DNA of 64,000 nt, taken from Luteimonas abyssi. Lineage in GTDB: Bacteria; Pseudomonadota; Gammaproteobacteria; Xanthomonadales; Xanthomonadaceae. Below the pieces are notes generated by a model, which made no database searches, was not told the DNA's origin, and saw nothing but the letters and a program-made list of their open reading frames with translations. How positions within the stretch are numbered: the stretch's first letter is position 1; every line of letters starts with the position of its first letter. The position numbers and the translations under genes were made by a program. Positions 54,484-63,845 of the stretch are shown piece by piece. The stretch lies in assembly GCF_001482195.1 (NCBI RefSeq), contig NZ_KQ759763.1, forward strand, positions 2,503,902-2,567,901. The letters run 5' to 3'.

Positions 54484-56454
54484 TCAGGACGCGGCCTGCC
54501 GCCCGCCGATATGACGGTGCAGGAAATCCAGCAGCCGGCGATAGAACTCCCGCCGGTGCTCGACGTTGTAGAAGCCGTGCCCTTCGTTCGGGTAATACAG
54601 GGTTTCCACCGGCACGTCGGCGCGCTTCAGGGCGCGCTCCATCAGCCGGGTATGCTCGACCGGGGCGATCATGTCCTCGCCACCGGCGGCGAGAAACACC
54701 GGCACGCCGATCCCGTCGGCCAGCCGGGTCGGCGATGCGGCCGCCAGCGTCGCGGTGTCGGTGCCCAGCCACTCGCCGGTCCAGGTACTGGCCGAGCGCC
54801 CCTGCCGGCGGTTTTCCGTCCGGATTCGCGGCAGGTCGTAGACGCCGACATAGCCCGCTGCGCAGCGATAGAGTTCCGGTGCCCGCACCGTGCCCATCAG
54901 GGCCGCGTAAGCGCCGTAACTGGCGCCGTAGATGCAGATGCGATCCGGATCGGCGATGCCCTGCTCGACCGCCCAGCGGGTCGCATCGGTCACATCGTCC
55001 TGCATCCGCCCGCCCCACTCGCGCGCGCCGGCGTGGCGGAAGGCACGCCCGTAATTGCCCGAGCCGCGGAAGTTGATCTGCAGCACCGCGTAGCCGGCGG
55101 CCGCGAGAATCTGGCTGTCGGTATCGTAGCCCCAGGTATCGAAGATGCCATAGGGACCGCCGTGCGGCAGGACCACCAACGGCAGGTCACGCGCGTCGGT
55201 ATCCCGCGGCACGGTCAGGAAACCGTGCAGCGGCAGGCCGTCGCGAGCGCGCAACGACACGCCGCGCCGGTTCGCCATCTGCGCGGGGTCGATGGCGGCA
55301 CTGCGCGCGAACACGAAATCCGCACCCTTGGTGCGGCTGTCGAACTCATAATACGACCCGGGGTCCACATCGCTGCCGACCCGTACCAGACGGATGCCGC
55401 CGTCGCGAGTGGCGGACGTGACCGAAACCGTCTGGTCGGCGAACGCGGCCTGCAGGCTGCGCAGCATGCGGGCCTGCGGCGCTTCCGGGTCGAAGAACGC
55501 CACGCGCGGCTGTGCGCCGTGGAAGTAAGCACCGATGGGGGCACCCGCCGCATCGACGTACACCGGCACCGGATCCAGCACCGCATCGCGCAACAGCTCG
55601 CGCCGTTCGCCGCTGGCGATGTCGAGCGCGACGATGCTGTCCGGCCCTGTCGCATGCTCCACCTGCAGGTAGGCGGTGGTGTCGTCGGGCGAGAACCCGA
55701 GCGGCACGACCAGGCCGCCGCTCTCGCGCTGGTCGTTGATCAACATCCACGGCGCATCGTCGCCCGCCCGCAGATAGGTCCGCGAGACGTTGTCGGTATT
55801 GGACCCGTAGGCGAAGCGCACCGTACCGGTGTTGTCGGTGACGTAGTCGGCCCAGGCCACGGGGGCGGACGTCACCCGCGAGCGCCGACCGCTGTAGACG
55901 TCCATGCGCTCGACGACCGTGCTCGGATCGCGACCGATCGCATGCACGCGGATCAACACCGAACGATCGTCGCCCGGCAGGGTGTCGATCAGGTGCGCGG
56001 CGACCAGGCCTTCCTGCTTGCGCGAGATGAGCCGGCTTCCGGTCTGTTCCACCCGGCCCCGCCAGCCGATCAGCAGATCCCGCCGCGAACCGTCCGCATT
56101 GATCGCGTAGAGCTCGCCGGTGGGCAGCGCATCCTCGCGGCTGCCGAAATTCTCCGCGACCGCGATCAGGACCCGCTCCGGATTCACCCACCAGAAGTCG
56201 TGGATGTCGGTCCCCCGGGAAAAGCGGAACGTCGCCGTCACCTCGCGGTCGGCGCGACGCATGATGACCAGGCCGTACTGCGCCTCGAGCTGCACGGTCA
56301 TGGCGTAGTACTCGCCGGTCGGCGACAGCTTGATGGTGCCGAAGGAGTCGTCGGCCACGTACCGGCCGAGATCCACACCCGCGCGCGCAGGCGCGAACCA
56401 CGCACAACACAACGCCAGGCCGAGCACGGCCAGCCCCTTGACCCACTTCATCAC
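54484..56454 (-). CDS. exported S9-family peptidase (second copy)
   Basis: A 656-aa serine peptidase. Signal peptide about 1-25 (LGLALCCAWFAPARAG). The propeller half is less repetitive than in the neighbour. The hydrolase half has NFRGSGNYGRAF and Ser512 in GASYGAYA, with the His in NEGHGFYN. Its sequence differs strongly from the downstream S9 gene, so they are distinct subfamilies and not a tandem duplication. It starts 139 bases from the AbgT stop; all three genes read on the minus strand. Confidence 0.93.
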   Translation of the reverse strand: MMKWVKGLAVLGLALCCAWFAPARAGVDLGRYVADDSFGTIKLSPTGEYYAMTVQLEAQYGLVIMRRADREVTATFRFSRGTDIHDFWWVNPERVLIAVAENFGSREDALPTGELYAINADGSRRDLLIGWRGRVEQTGSRLISRKQEGLVAAHLIDTLPGDDRSVLIRVHAIGRDPSTVVERMDVYSGRRSRVTSAPVAWADYVTDNTGTVRFAYGSNTDNVSRTYLRAGDDAPWMLINDQRESGGLVVPLGFSPDDTTAYLQVEHATGPDSIVALDIASGERRELLRDAVLDPVPVYVDAAGAPIGAYFHGAQPRVAFFDPEAPQARMLRSLQAAFADQTVSVTSATRDGGIRLVRVGSDVDPGSYYEFDSRTKGADFVFARSAAIDPAQMANRRGVSLRARDGLPLHGFLTVPRDTDARDLPLVVLPHGGPYGIFDTWGYDTDSQILAAAGYAVLQINFRGSGNYGRAFRHAGAREWGGRMQDDVTDATRWAVEQGIADPDRICIYGASYGAYAALMGTVRAPELYRCAAGYVGVYDLPRIRTENRRQGRSASTWTGEWLGTDTATLAAASPTRLADGIGVPVFLAAGGEDMIAPVEHTRLMERALKRADVPVETLYYPNEGHGFYNVEHRREFYRRLLDFLHRHIGGRQAAS

Positions 56455-56593
56455 GCCCCCTGACTTGTCACCGATCCCTGGAAGACGGTCCGTCCGAGCG
56501 GACCGCGCGCCGCATTTTGCAGCCGGACGCCCGTGACCACCAGCCCTCGGGCGGGTATCCGGGCGCCCGTTGTCCTGAAAGGGCGCGCGTGCC

Positions 56594-58192
56594 TCAGCCT
56601 GCGCCGTAGTAGGTCGGTGCGCCGGGACCGACGGGCAGGCCGAGGCCGAACACCCACAGGAAGAACAGCGCCGTCCAGCCGACGAAGAACACCACCGAAT
56701 ACGGCAGCATCATCGCGATCAGCGTACCCACGCCGATGTCGCGCTGATAGCGCGCGGCGAAGGCCATGATCAGGCCGAAGTAGCTCATCATCGGCGTGAT
56801 CAGGTTGGTGACCGAATCGCCGATCCGGTACGCCGCCTGGACCACCTCCGGGCTGTAGCCGATGAGCATCAGCATCGGCACGAAGATCGGCGCCGTCACC
56901 GCCCACTGGGCCGACGCCGACCCGAGCGACAGATTGATCAATGCGCAGATCGCGATGAAGGCCAGGAACACCGATGGCCCGGTCAGGCCGATGGTCTGCA
57001 GCGTGTTGGACCCCAGCACCGCCATGACCTGGCCGAGCTGGGTCCAGTTGAAGAACGCGACGAACTGCGCGGCGAAGAACACCAGCACGATGTACAGACT
57101 CAGCGTGCCCATCGATTTCGCCATCGCATCGATCACGTCGCGGTCGCTGCGGATGGTTCGCATCAACCAGCCGTAGACGATGCCCGGCACAGCAAAGAAC
57201 ACCGCCACGAGCACCACGATACCGGTCAGGAACGGTCGCAGGCTGCCCAGCGTGTCGTCGACCCCGGGCAGTCGGAGCCACCCTTGCGTGGGCACCACCA
57301 ATGCCGCGATCGCCGCGGCGATGACCAGTGCCGCGACGCCCGCCCAGCGCAAGGCGCGCCTCTCGTCCACGCCCAGCGGCGCCATGCTCACCGGCTCGGC
57401 ATCCGGATCGAGCTGCGTCGGATCGTACGGACCGAGTTTTGGCTCGACGATACGCGCGGTGACGAACCAGCCCATGGCGGTGACCACGAAGGTACTGACG
57501 AACATGAAGTACCAGTTCACCGCCGCATGCACTTCGTAATCGGGATCGAGCAGCCGCGCGGCCTCCTGGGTGATGCCGGCCAGCAGGGGATCGACGGTGC
57601 CGATCAACAGGTTCGCGCTGTAGCCGCCCGACACCCCCGCGAACGCGGCGGCCAACCCGGCCAACGGGTGCCGGCCGAGCGCGTGGAAGATCGCCGCCGC
57701 CAGCGGAATCACCACCACGTACCCCATCTCGGAAGCGGTGTTGGACAACACCGCCGCGAACACGATCACCACGGTCACGAGGTTTTTCGGCGCCCCCAGC
57801 ACCAGCGCCTTGATCGCCGCGGTCAGCAGACCGGAGCGCTCGGCGATGCCCACGCCCAGCATCGCCACCAGCACGGTGCCCAGCGGCACGAAACCGGTGA
57901 AGTTGGTCACCAGCCCGGTCACGATGCGGCGCAGGCCTTCCGGATCGAGCAGGCTGATCACCCGGATCACACCGTCCGCCGCACGCCCGGACGTCCCCTC
58001 CGGGCGCGGGTCGGGCACGCTGACACCCAACGTGCCGAGCACACCGGACAACAACAGGATCAACAACGACAACAACGCGAACAGCGTGACCGGATGCGGC
58101 AACAGGTTGCCGAGCCATTCGACGGTATTCAGCAGGCGGGTGATGGCACTGGACTGGGTCGAGGCGGCCGGCGCCGGCTTCTGCTGCGTCAT
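56594..58192 (-). CDS. AbgT-family transporter
   Basis: A 532-aa polytopic protein of the AbgT family. NLLPHPVTLFALLSL near the start, SNTASEMGYVVVIPLAAAIF, GVSGGYSANLLIGTVDPLLAG and NLSLGSASAQWAVTAPIFVPM are characteristic, the last being re-entrant hairpin regions. Members import p-aminobenzoyl-glutamate or export sulfonamides (MtrF/YdaH). Placement next to secreted peptidases suggests a role with small acylated amino acids, but no abgA/abgB hydrolase genes are present. Confidence 0.94.
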   Translation of the reverse strand: MTQQKPAPAASTQSSAITRLLNTVEWLGNLLPHPVTLFALLSLLILLLSGVLGTLGVSVPDPRPEGTSGRAADGVIRVISLLDPEGLRRIVTGLVTNFTGFVPLGTVLVAMLGVGIAERSGLLTAAIKALVLGAPKNLVTVVIVFAAVLSNTASEMGYVVVIPLAAAIFHALGRHPLAGLAAAFAGVSGGYSANLLIGTVDPLLAGITQEAARLLDPDYEVHAAVNWYFMFVSTFVVTAMGWFVTARIVEPKLGPYDPTQLDPDAEPVSMAPLGVDERRALRWAGVAALVIAAAIAALVVPTQGWLRLPGVDDTLGSLRPFLTGIVVLVAVFFAVPGIVYGWLMRTIRSDRDVIDAMAKSMGTLSLYIVLVFFAAQFVAFFNWTQLGQVMAVLGSNTLQTIGLTGPSVFLAFIAICALINLSLGSASAQWAVTAPIFVPMLMLIGYSPEVVQAAYRIGDSVTNLITPMMSYFGLIMAFAARYQRDIGVGTLIAMMLPYSVVFFVGWTALFFLWVFGLGLPVGPGAPTYYGAG

Positions 58193-58348
58193 CGTGGAAT
58201 CGGGTGTGAGCGTGGTCGCAGTCTAGGGGCTGCCGCGGCACGCGGTCCAATGCCGACCCACCCGAGCACGACGTGCTGCGATGCGGCATGGCCCATCCCC
58301 GCCGGCCCAGACATTCGCCGCTGCTCGACCCGATCCGCGGATGACGGG

Positions 58349-60670
58349 CTAGGCCGGAGGCGGCCCTGCAGGCACGCGATGCGGATCGACCGACGTTCCG
58401 ACCCGGACCGGAACCGTCTTGGACGCAGGCACTTGACTGTCGATCGCATGATGGGCGACGGGCACCAGCGGATTGCACTCGGGATAGTAGGCCGCGACGC
58501 ACCCTTCCGGCAGCGCGTACGACGTGACGCGCAGGCCCCCTACTTCACGATGCACGCCGTCGTCCGCATCGCCGATCAGGCTGATCTCCTGCCCGTCCCG
58601 CAGGCCGAGCCGCCGGATGTCGGCCGGGCTCATCATCACCACCCGCCGCGTTCCCTCGATGCCGCGGAAGCGATCACGATATCCGTAGACGGTCGTGTTG
58701 AACTGGTCGTTGCTGCGCAATGTGATGAGCCGAAGCCGCCCGTCGCGATCCTCGAATCCGGTGGCCGACAACAGTGCCACCGCATGGAACTCGGCCTTGC
58801 CGCTGTCGGTGTGCCAGATCCGCTCGCGCGCGCCATTCGGCCGGGCGAACCCCCCCGGTGTGCCCAGCCGGGCATTGAAGTCCTTGAACTGGTCGGGATA
58901 GGTCGTCTCGATCGCGTCGCGCACGCGGGCATAGTCGCGCGCCCACAAGGCCCAGGGCACCTTCGGATTGTCCGGCAGGGCCGCCCGGGCGATGCCCGCC
59001 ACGATGGCGGGTTCGGCCAGCAGGTCGCCGCGCGGCGGCGTCTGCACGCCTTTCGACCGGTGGATGCGCGCGGTGCTGTCCTCCGTCGAAACCACCTGCT
59101 CCATACCGGCCTGCACATCGCGCTCGATGCGACTCAGGCACGGCAGCAGCAGCGCGACCTCGCCATTGACGAGGTGACTGCGATTGAGCTTCGTCGCGAT
59201 CTGGACGGTCAGACGCAGCCGGCGCCAGTCCGCCTCCAGCCGCGTGGTGTCCGGCGCGGCGCGCAGGAAGTTGCCCCCGAGGCCGATGAATCCCTGCACC
59301 TCGCCGGCGAGCACGCCCTCCACCGTCTCGACGGTGGTCAGCCCCTTGTCGCGCGGGGCGGTGAAGCCGTATTGCGCCTCCAGCCGGTCGAGCGGGACCA
59401 GCTCGGGCTTCTCGCTGATGCCGACGGTCCGCTGGCCCTGCACGTTCGAATGCCCACGCACGGGGCACACGCCGGCGCCGGGACGACCGACATTGCCGCG
59501 CATCAGGGCGAGATTGCACAGCAGGCGGACGTTGTCCACGCCGTGTCGGTGCTGGGTCAGTCCCATGCCGTACACGAGGATCGCCGACGCCGACTCGGCG
59601 TAGAGACGCGCGGCATCGCGGATCGCCTCGACGGACAGGCCGGATTCGCGTTCGATCGCGGGCCATGCCAACGCGCGCAGCTGGCGCTCGAGCGCGTCGA
59701 AGCCGTGCGTATGCCCGGCGATGAAGTCCACGTCGATCACGCGCGTCGCGCCCGTCGCGCGCGCCAGGTCGTCGAGCTCCAGCACCGCCTTGCACAGGCC
59801 CTGCAACAAGGCGGGATCGCCGCCCGCACGGGGCTGGTGATACACCGAGCTGATCCGCGTCCCGCCCCCACCCAGCATCTCCACGGGAGATTGCGGATTC
59901 GTGAAACGCTCCCATCCGCGCTCGCGCAGTGGGTTGAACGTCACGATCGGGACCCCGCGCTTGCTCGCCTCCTGCAGCGGATGCAGCATCCGCGGGCTGT
60001 TGGTGCCCACGTTCTGGCCGAACGAGAAGATGCAGTCGGTGCTGTCGAAATCCTCGAGATGCACCGTGCCGACCGGGACACCCAGACTGCGCGGCAGGCC
60101 CACAGAGGTGCTCTCGTGGCACATGTTGGAGCTGTCAGGCAGATTGTTGTTGCCGTACAGGCGCGCGAGCAGCGCGTACATGTACGACGTCTCCAGCGAG
60201 GCACGCCCGGACGCGTAGAAGACCACCTGCTTGGGGTCGAGCTCGCGCAGGGTGCGGCCGATCAACTCGAACGCCTCGTCCCACGAGATGCGGACATAGC
60301 GGTCGGTGCGTCCGTCGTAGCGCAGCGGCTCGGTCAGTCGACCCTGCCGCTCCAGGTCGTAGTCGGCCCAGCCGAGCAGCTCGGCCACGGGATGACGCTC
60401 GAAAAACGCGGCATCGATGCGGCCACCCTGCAGATCCCAGAACGTCGCCTTGGCACCGTTCTCGCAGAACTCGAACGGATGCGGCTCCTTGGGCTTGGCC
60501 CACGAGCAGCTGACGCAGGTGAAACCGTCCGCCTTGTTCTGCTTGCGCAGCGCCCACAGCGCCCGCGCGGTCTTCACCCGCCGCCGGAACGCATGACGGA
60601 CGAGCGAGCGGAGCGACCCCCAACCTCCGGCGGGCGCCGTGTAACGCTTGAACCTGGGCCGCGCGAACAT
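58349..60670 (-). CDS. molybdopterin oxidoreductase, FdhF/YdeP-like
   Basis: A 773-aa protein of the formate dehydrogenase H alpha-like family typified by YdeP. The N-terminus has TCVSCSWAKP (Cys52, Cys55) and FEFCENGAK (Cys69), a reduced iron-sulfur motif. Cys184 in SSNMCHESTS is the likely molybdenum ligand. Downstream segments MGLTQHRHGVDN, RGNVGRPGAGVCPVRGHSN and the C-terminal MopB domain (LRSNDQFNTTVYGYRDR) complete it. Substrate is unproven; YdeP is linked to acid resistance. It lies next to soxR, 76 bases apart on the same strand. Start ATG 60670; the frame upstream is open but antisense to soxR sense. Confidence 0.9.
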   Translation of the reverse strand: MFARPRFKRYTAPAGGWGSLRSLVRHAFRRRVKTARALWALRKQNKADGFTCVSCSWAKPKEPHPFEFCENGAKATFWDLQGGRIDAAFFERHPVAELLGWADYDLERQGRLTEPLRYDGRTDRYVRISWDEAFELIGRTLRELDPKQVVFYASGRASLETSYMYALLARLYGNNNLPDSSNMCHESTSVGLPRSLGVPVGTVHLEDFDSTDCIFSFGQNVGTNSPRMLHPLQEASKRGVPIVTFNPLRERGWERFTNPQSPVEMLGGGGTRISSVYHQPRAGGDPALLQGLCKAVLELDDLARATGATRVIDVDFIAGHTHGFDALERQLRALAWPAIERESGLSVEAIRDAARLYAESASAILVYGMGLTQHRHGVDNVRLLCNLALMRGNVGRPGAGVCPVRGHSNVQGQRTVGISEKPELVPLDRLEAQYGFTAPRDKGLTTVETVEGVLAGEVQGFIGLGGNFLRAAPDTTRLEADWRRLRLTVQIATKLNRSHLVNGEVALLLPCLSRIERDVQAGMEQVVSTEDSTARIHRSKGVQTPPRGDLLAEPAIVAGIARAALPDNPKVPWALWARDYARVRDAIETTYPDQFKDFNARLGTPGGFARPNGARERIWHTDSGKAEFHAVALLSATGFEDRDGRLRLITLRSNDQFNTTVYGYRDRFRGIEGTRRVVMMSPADIRRLGLRDGQEISLIGDADDGVHREVGGLRVTSYALPEGCVAAYYPECNPLVPVAHHAIDSQVPASKTVPVRVGTSVDPHRVPAGPPPA

Positions 60671-60746
60671 GGTCACCACCGTCGTTCCGGACCCCTCGGG
60701 TATACCTGCCCCACGGGCAAGCGCGGGTGAAACCCGGGACGGCTGC

Positions 60747-61196
60747 TCAGGCCTCGAACAGACGCGGCCCGCTGCCCTCCTCGCCCAGTCGGTCTTCCGG
60801 ATTGCGCAGCGGGCACACCTTGAGCGACAGGCAACCGCAGCCGATGCAGCCGTCCAGATCGTCGCGCAAATGGATGAGCTGCGCGATGCGCGCATCGAGA
60901 TCCTCGCGCCAGCGCTTCGACAGCCGCGTCCAATCCGCCACGGTCGGCGTCCGCCCCTCGGGCAGGGTGTCGAGCGCGGCGCGGATATCCGCCAGCGGGA
61001 TCCCCGCCCGCTGGCCGACCTTGATCACCGCCACCCGCCGCAGCACGTCGCGCGGATAGCGCCGCTGGTTGCCGGCCGTGCGCAGGCTGCGGATGAGTCC
61101 CTTCTTCTCGTAGAAGTGCAGCGCCGACACCGCGACGCCACTACGTGCTGCGAGCTCGCCGACCGCCAGCTCCTGAACGCTCCTCGGCACACTCAT
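60747..61196 (-). CDS. soxR: redox-sensing transcriptional activator SoxR
   Basis: A 149-aa MerR-family regulator. HTH ([20 protein letters not shown]) at about 14-33, dimer helix to about 115, and the [2Fe-2S] cysteines C117, C120, C122 and C128 ([12 protein letters not shown]), exactly the SoxR pattern. In non-enteric bacteria SoxR responds to redox-active compounds and controls a few genes directly without SoxS. It is divergent from an FMN reductase gene across 70 bases containing a SoxR-box-like site. Confidence 0.97.
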   Translation of the reverse strand: MSVPRSVQELAVGELAARSGVAVSALHFYEKKGLIRSLRTAGNQRRYPRDVLRRVAVIKVGQRAGIPLADIRAALDTLPEGRTPTVADWTRLSKRWREDLDARIAQLIHLRDDLDGCIGCGCLSLKVCPLRNPEDRLGEEGSGPRLFEA

Positions 61197-61205
61197 CCCG
61201 ATTCC

Positions 61206-61236
61206 TTTACCTCAACATTTGTACAGGTTTTACCCT
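61206..61236 (+). promoter_or_regulatory. SoxR-box promoter with 19-bp spacer
   Basis: On the plus strand TTTACC (61206-61211) and TACCCT (61231-61236) are 19 bases apart, the over-long spacing of MerR-family promoters. Within it CCTCAACATTTGTACAGG (61210-61227) matches the SoxR-box consensus ends, CCTCAA and a partial TTGAGG. It precedes the FMN reductase ATG by 30 bases, so SoxR probably activates that gene. Confidence 0.7.
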
Positions 61237-61266
61237 GCGCGGCACGTTCACGCAAACCGGGGCCAC

Positions 61267-61893
61267 ATGACCACGTCCGCCATGCCAGCGTCCGCGCTCG
61301 AATCCGCCGCGTTCCAGCCGGCCACCCTGCGCCTGGCTGTCCTGCTCGGCAGCAACCGCGCCCCACGGCTGTGCGACACCGTCGCCGCCTGGGCCGGCAC
61401 CGAAATCGCGCGCCACGGGGACTTCGAGGTCGATCTGTTCGACCCGCGCGCGCTCGACCTGCCGCAGGCGCTTCCGCGCGTACCCGATGCGGCCACGCGG
61501 GCGATGCGCGACAGGCTCGACCACGCCGACGCCGTCCTGGTGATCACTCCGGAGTACAACCACGGCTATCCGGCGCCGCTCAAACAGATCGTCGATGCCG
61601 CGCACGGGGAATGGCAGGCCAAACCGGTCGCGTTCGTCAGTTATGGCGGACATTCCGGCGGCCTGCGTGCGGTGGAGCAGCTGCGCCAGGTGTTTTCCGC
61701 CCTTCACGCGGTGCCGGTCCACGACAGCCTGATGCTGACCGGCGCGGCACAACGCTTCGACGCCCACGGCAGACCGCACGACGATGACGCCTGCCGACGG
61801 GCCCTGCAGGCGATGCTGGCACAATTGCGCTGGTGGGCCCTGGCACTGCGCGCCGCGCGGGCCCGCGAACCCTATCCGGCTCACCGGGTTTGA
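61267..61893 (+). CDS. NAD(P)H-dependent FMN reductase
   Basis: A 208-aa flavodoxin-like reductase. LGSNRAPRLCD forms the phosphate-binding loop near residue 28-38, and TPEYNHGYPAPLKQIVD is the family signature near the flavin. Length and motifs match the NADPH-dependent FMN reductase/ArsH-ChrR-type group. ATG 61267 is chosen because an earlier in-frame ATG lies in the SoxR promoter. It is likely a SoxR target that detoxifies quinones or redox dyes; that role is inferred. Confidence 0.93.
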   Translation: MTTSAMPASALESAAFQPATLRLAVLLGSNRAPRLCDTVAAWAGTEIARHGDFEVDLFDPRALDLPQALPRVPDAATRAMRDRLDHADAVLVITPEYNHGYPAPLKQIVDAAHGEWQAKPVAFVSYGGHSGGLRAVEQLRQVFSALHAVPVHDSLMLTGAAQRFDAHGRPHDDDACRRALQAMLAQLRWWALALRAARAREPYPAHRV

Positions 61894-61973
61894 AGCTCCG
61901 CGCCACCGCCCCCACATCCTCCGTTTCCGCGCTGCCGGCCACCGCCCGGCGCGCACTGCTCCCAGGACGCTCC

Positions 61974-63845
61974 ATGCTGCGCTGGTTCGAATCCCGTCTC
62001 GACCCCTTCCCCACCGACGCGCCGACGCAACCGCCGCGCGGCCTGCTCGCGTTCTGCCGCCACTACACGCGCGGCGCGGAGGGCTGGTTGATCCTCATGG
62101 CGATCCTGGCGGCCGCCGGCGCGATCGCCGAAGTGGTGATGTACGCCTTCGTCGGCTCGCTGGTCGACCGCCTGGCCGAACAGACCCCCGCCACCTTCCT
62201 CGACGCCCATGGCGGCGCGCTGATGTGGATGGCCGTGCTGGTGCTGCTGGTGATGCCGGCACTGACCTGGCTGTACTCGCTGGTCGTCCACCAGACCCTG
62301 CTCGGCAATTATCCGATGCGGATCCGCTGGAACGTGCACCGGTATCTGCTGCGGCAGTCGATGAGCTACTTCCAGGACGAGTTCGCCGGCCGCATCGCCA
62401 CCAAACTGATGCAGACGTCGCTGGCCGTGCGCGAGACGGTGATCAAGCTGCTCGACGTCGGCATCTACGTCGGCGTCTATCTCGGCGGCGCGCTGGTGGT
62501 GGCCGCCGCTGCGGACTGGCGGCTGATGCTGCCCTTCGCCGGCTGGGTGCTGGCCTACGCCGGCATGATGGTCTATTTCGTGCCGCGGCTGGGCCGGGTG
62601 GCCACCGCACAGGCCGATGCGCGCTCGGTGATGACCGGGCGCGTCGTGGACAGCTACACCAACATCGCCACGGTGAAGCTGTTCTCCCATTCGCGACGCG
62701 AACAGGCCTACGCCCACGATGCGATGAGCGGTTTCCTGGACACCGTGCACCGGCAGATGCGCCTGTCCACCTGGTACAACGCGATCAACTACACGCTCAA
62801 CATGGCGCTGCTGTTCGCGGTGACCGCACTCGGCATCTGGTTGTGGATGGGCGGCGCGGTCAGCACCGGCGCGATCGCGGTGGCGATCGCCTTCGTCCTG
62901 CGCATCCTCGGCATGTCGCAGTGGATCATGTGGGAGATGTCGGCGCTGTTCGAGAACATCGGCACCGTGCGCGACGGCATCAACTCCATCTCGCTCGCCC
63001 CCACGGTCGACGATGCGTCCGATGCACGACCGCTGCCACACGTCGAGGGCGATATCCGCTTCGAGCATGTCGGCTTCCATTACGGCAAGGGCAGCGGGGT
63101 CATCGACCGGCTCGACCTGCACGTCCGTCCGGGCGAGAAGATCGGCGTCGTCGGGCGCTCCGGTGCCGGCAAGTCCACCCTGGTGAACCTGCTGCTGCGC
63201 TTCCACGATGTGGAATCCGGCCGCATCCGCATCGACGGCCACGACATCGCCCAGCTGCGCCAGGACGACCTGCGCGCGCAGATCGGCGTGGTCACCCAGG
63301 ACACCTCGCTGCTGCACCGCTCGGTGCGCGACAACATCCTCTACGGCCGACCGGACGCGGGCGAGGCGGAGATGCTGGAGGCGGCGCGGCAGGCGAGCGC
63401 GCACGAGTTCATCCTCGATCTCGTCGACGCCCAGGGCCGACGCGGTTACGACGCCCACGTCGGCGAGCGCGGCGTCAAGCTGTCCGGCGGCCAGCGCCAG
63501 CGCATCGCGATCGCGCGGGTGTTGCTGAAGAACGCACCGATCCTGGCATTGGACGAGGCCACCTCGGCACTGGACTCGGAAGTCGAAGCGGTCATCCAGG
63601 AGAACCTGACCCGGCTGATGACCGGCAAGACCGTCATCGCGATTGCGCACCGGCTGTCGACGATCGCGGCGATGGACCGGCTGATCGTGATGGACCGTGG
63701 CGCTATCGTCGAGCATGGCACCCATGACGAGCTGGTCGCTGCGGGCGGCATCTACGCCCAGTTGTGGGCACGCCAGTCCGGTGGGTTCATCGATCCGGGC
63801 CAGGAGACCGGCGCGCCCCCCGTCCGCCCCATCGACGCTGACTGA
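61974..63845 (+). CDS. ABC exporter, fused permease-ATPase
   Basis: A 623-aa half transporter. The N-terminal membrane domain (about 25-330) has six helices; the ATPase domain (about 360-600) has Walker A GRSGAGKST, the signature LSGGQRQRIAIARVLLKN, Walker B ILALDEATSALD and the H-loop in AIAHRLSTIA. It would act as a dimer. The ATG at 61974 gives the conserved start; the longer open frame upstream overlaps the FMN reductase end. About 80 bases separate the two genes, so both may respond to the SoxR promoter. Substrate unknown. Confidence 0.93.
   Translation: MLRWFESRLDPFPTDAPTQPPRGLLAFCRHYTRGAEGWLILMAILAAAGAIAEVVMYAFVGSLVDRLAEQTPATFLDAHGGALMWMAVLVLLVMPALTWLYSLVVHQTLLGNYPMRIRWNVHRYLLRQSMSYFQDEFAGRIATKLMQTSLAVRETVIKLLDVGIYVGVYLGGALVVAAAADWRLMLPFAGWVLAYAGMMVYFVPRLGRVATAQADARSVMTGRVVDSYTNIATVKLFSHSRREQAYAHDAMSGFLDTVHRQMRLSTWYNAINYTLNMALLFAVTALGIWLWMGGAVSTGAIAVAIAFVLRILGMSQWIMWEMSALFENIGTVRDGINSISLAPTVDDASDARPLPHVEGDIRFEHVGFHYGKGSGVIDRLDLHVRPGEKIGVVGRSGAGKSTLVNLLLRFHDVESGRIRIDGHDIAQLRQDDLRAQIGVVTQDTSLLHRSVRDNILYGRPDAGEAEMLEAARQASAHEFILDLVDAQGRRGYDAHVGERGVKLSGGQRQRIAIARVLLKNAPILALDEATSALDSEVEAVIQENLTRLMTGKTVIAIAHRLSTIAAMDRLIVMDRGAIVEHGTHDELVAAGGIYAQLWARQSGGFIDPGQETGAPPVRPIDAD

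Noticed and set aside
52304..56454. The two S9 peptidases as a tandem duplication
   Set aside because: The propeller and hydrolase sequences differ throughout, so they are separate subfamilies placed side by side.
57284..60730. Open frame of 1148 codons on the plus strand across abgT and the YdeP-like gene
   Set aside because: It runs antisense through two recognised genes and is Arg/His/Gly-rich with no motif; a high-GC artefact.
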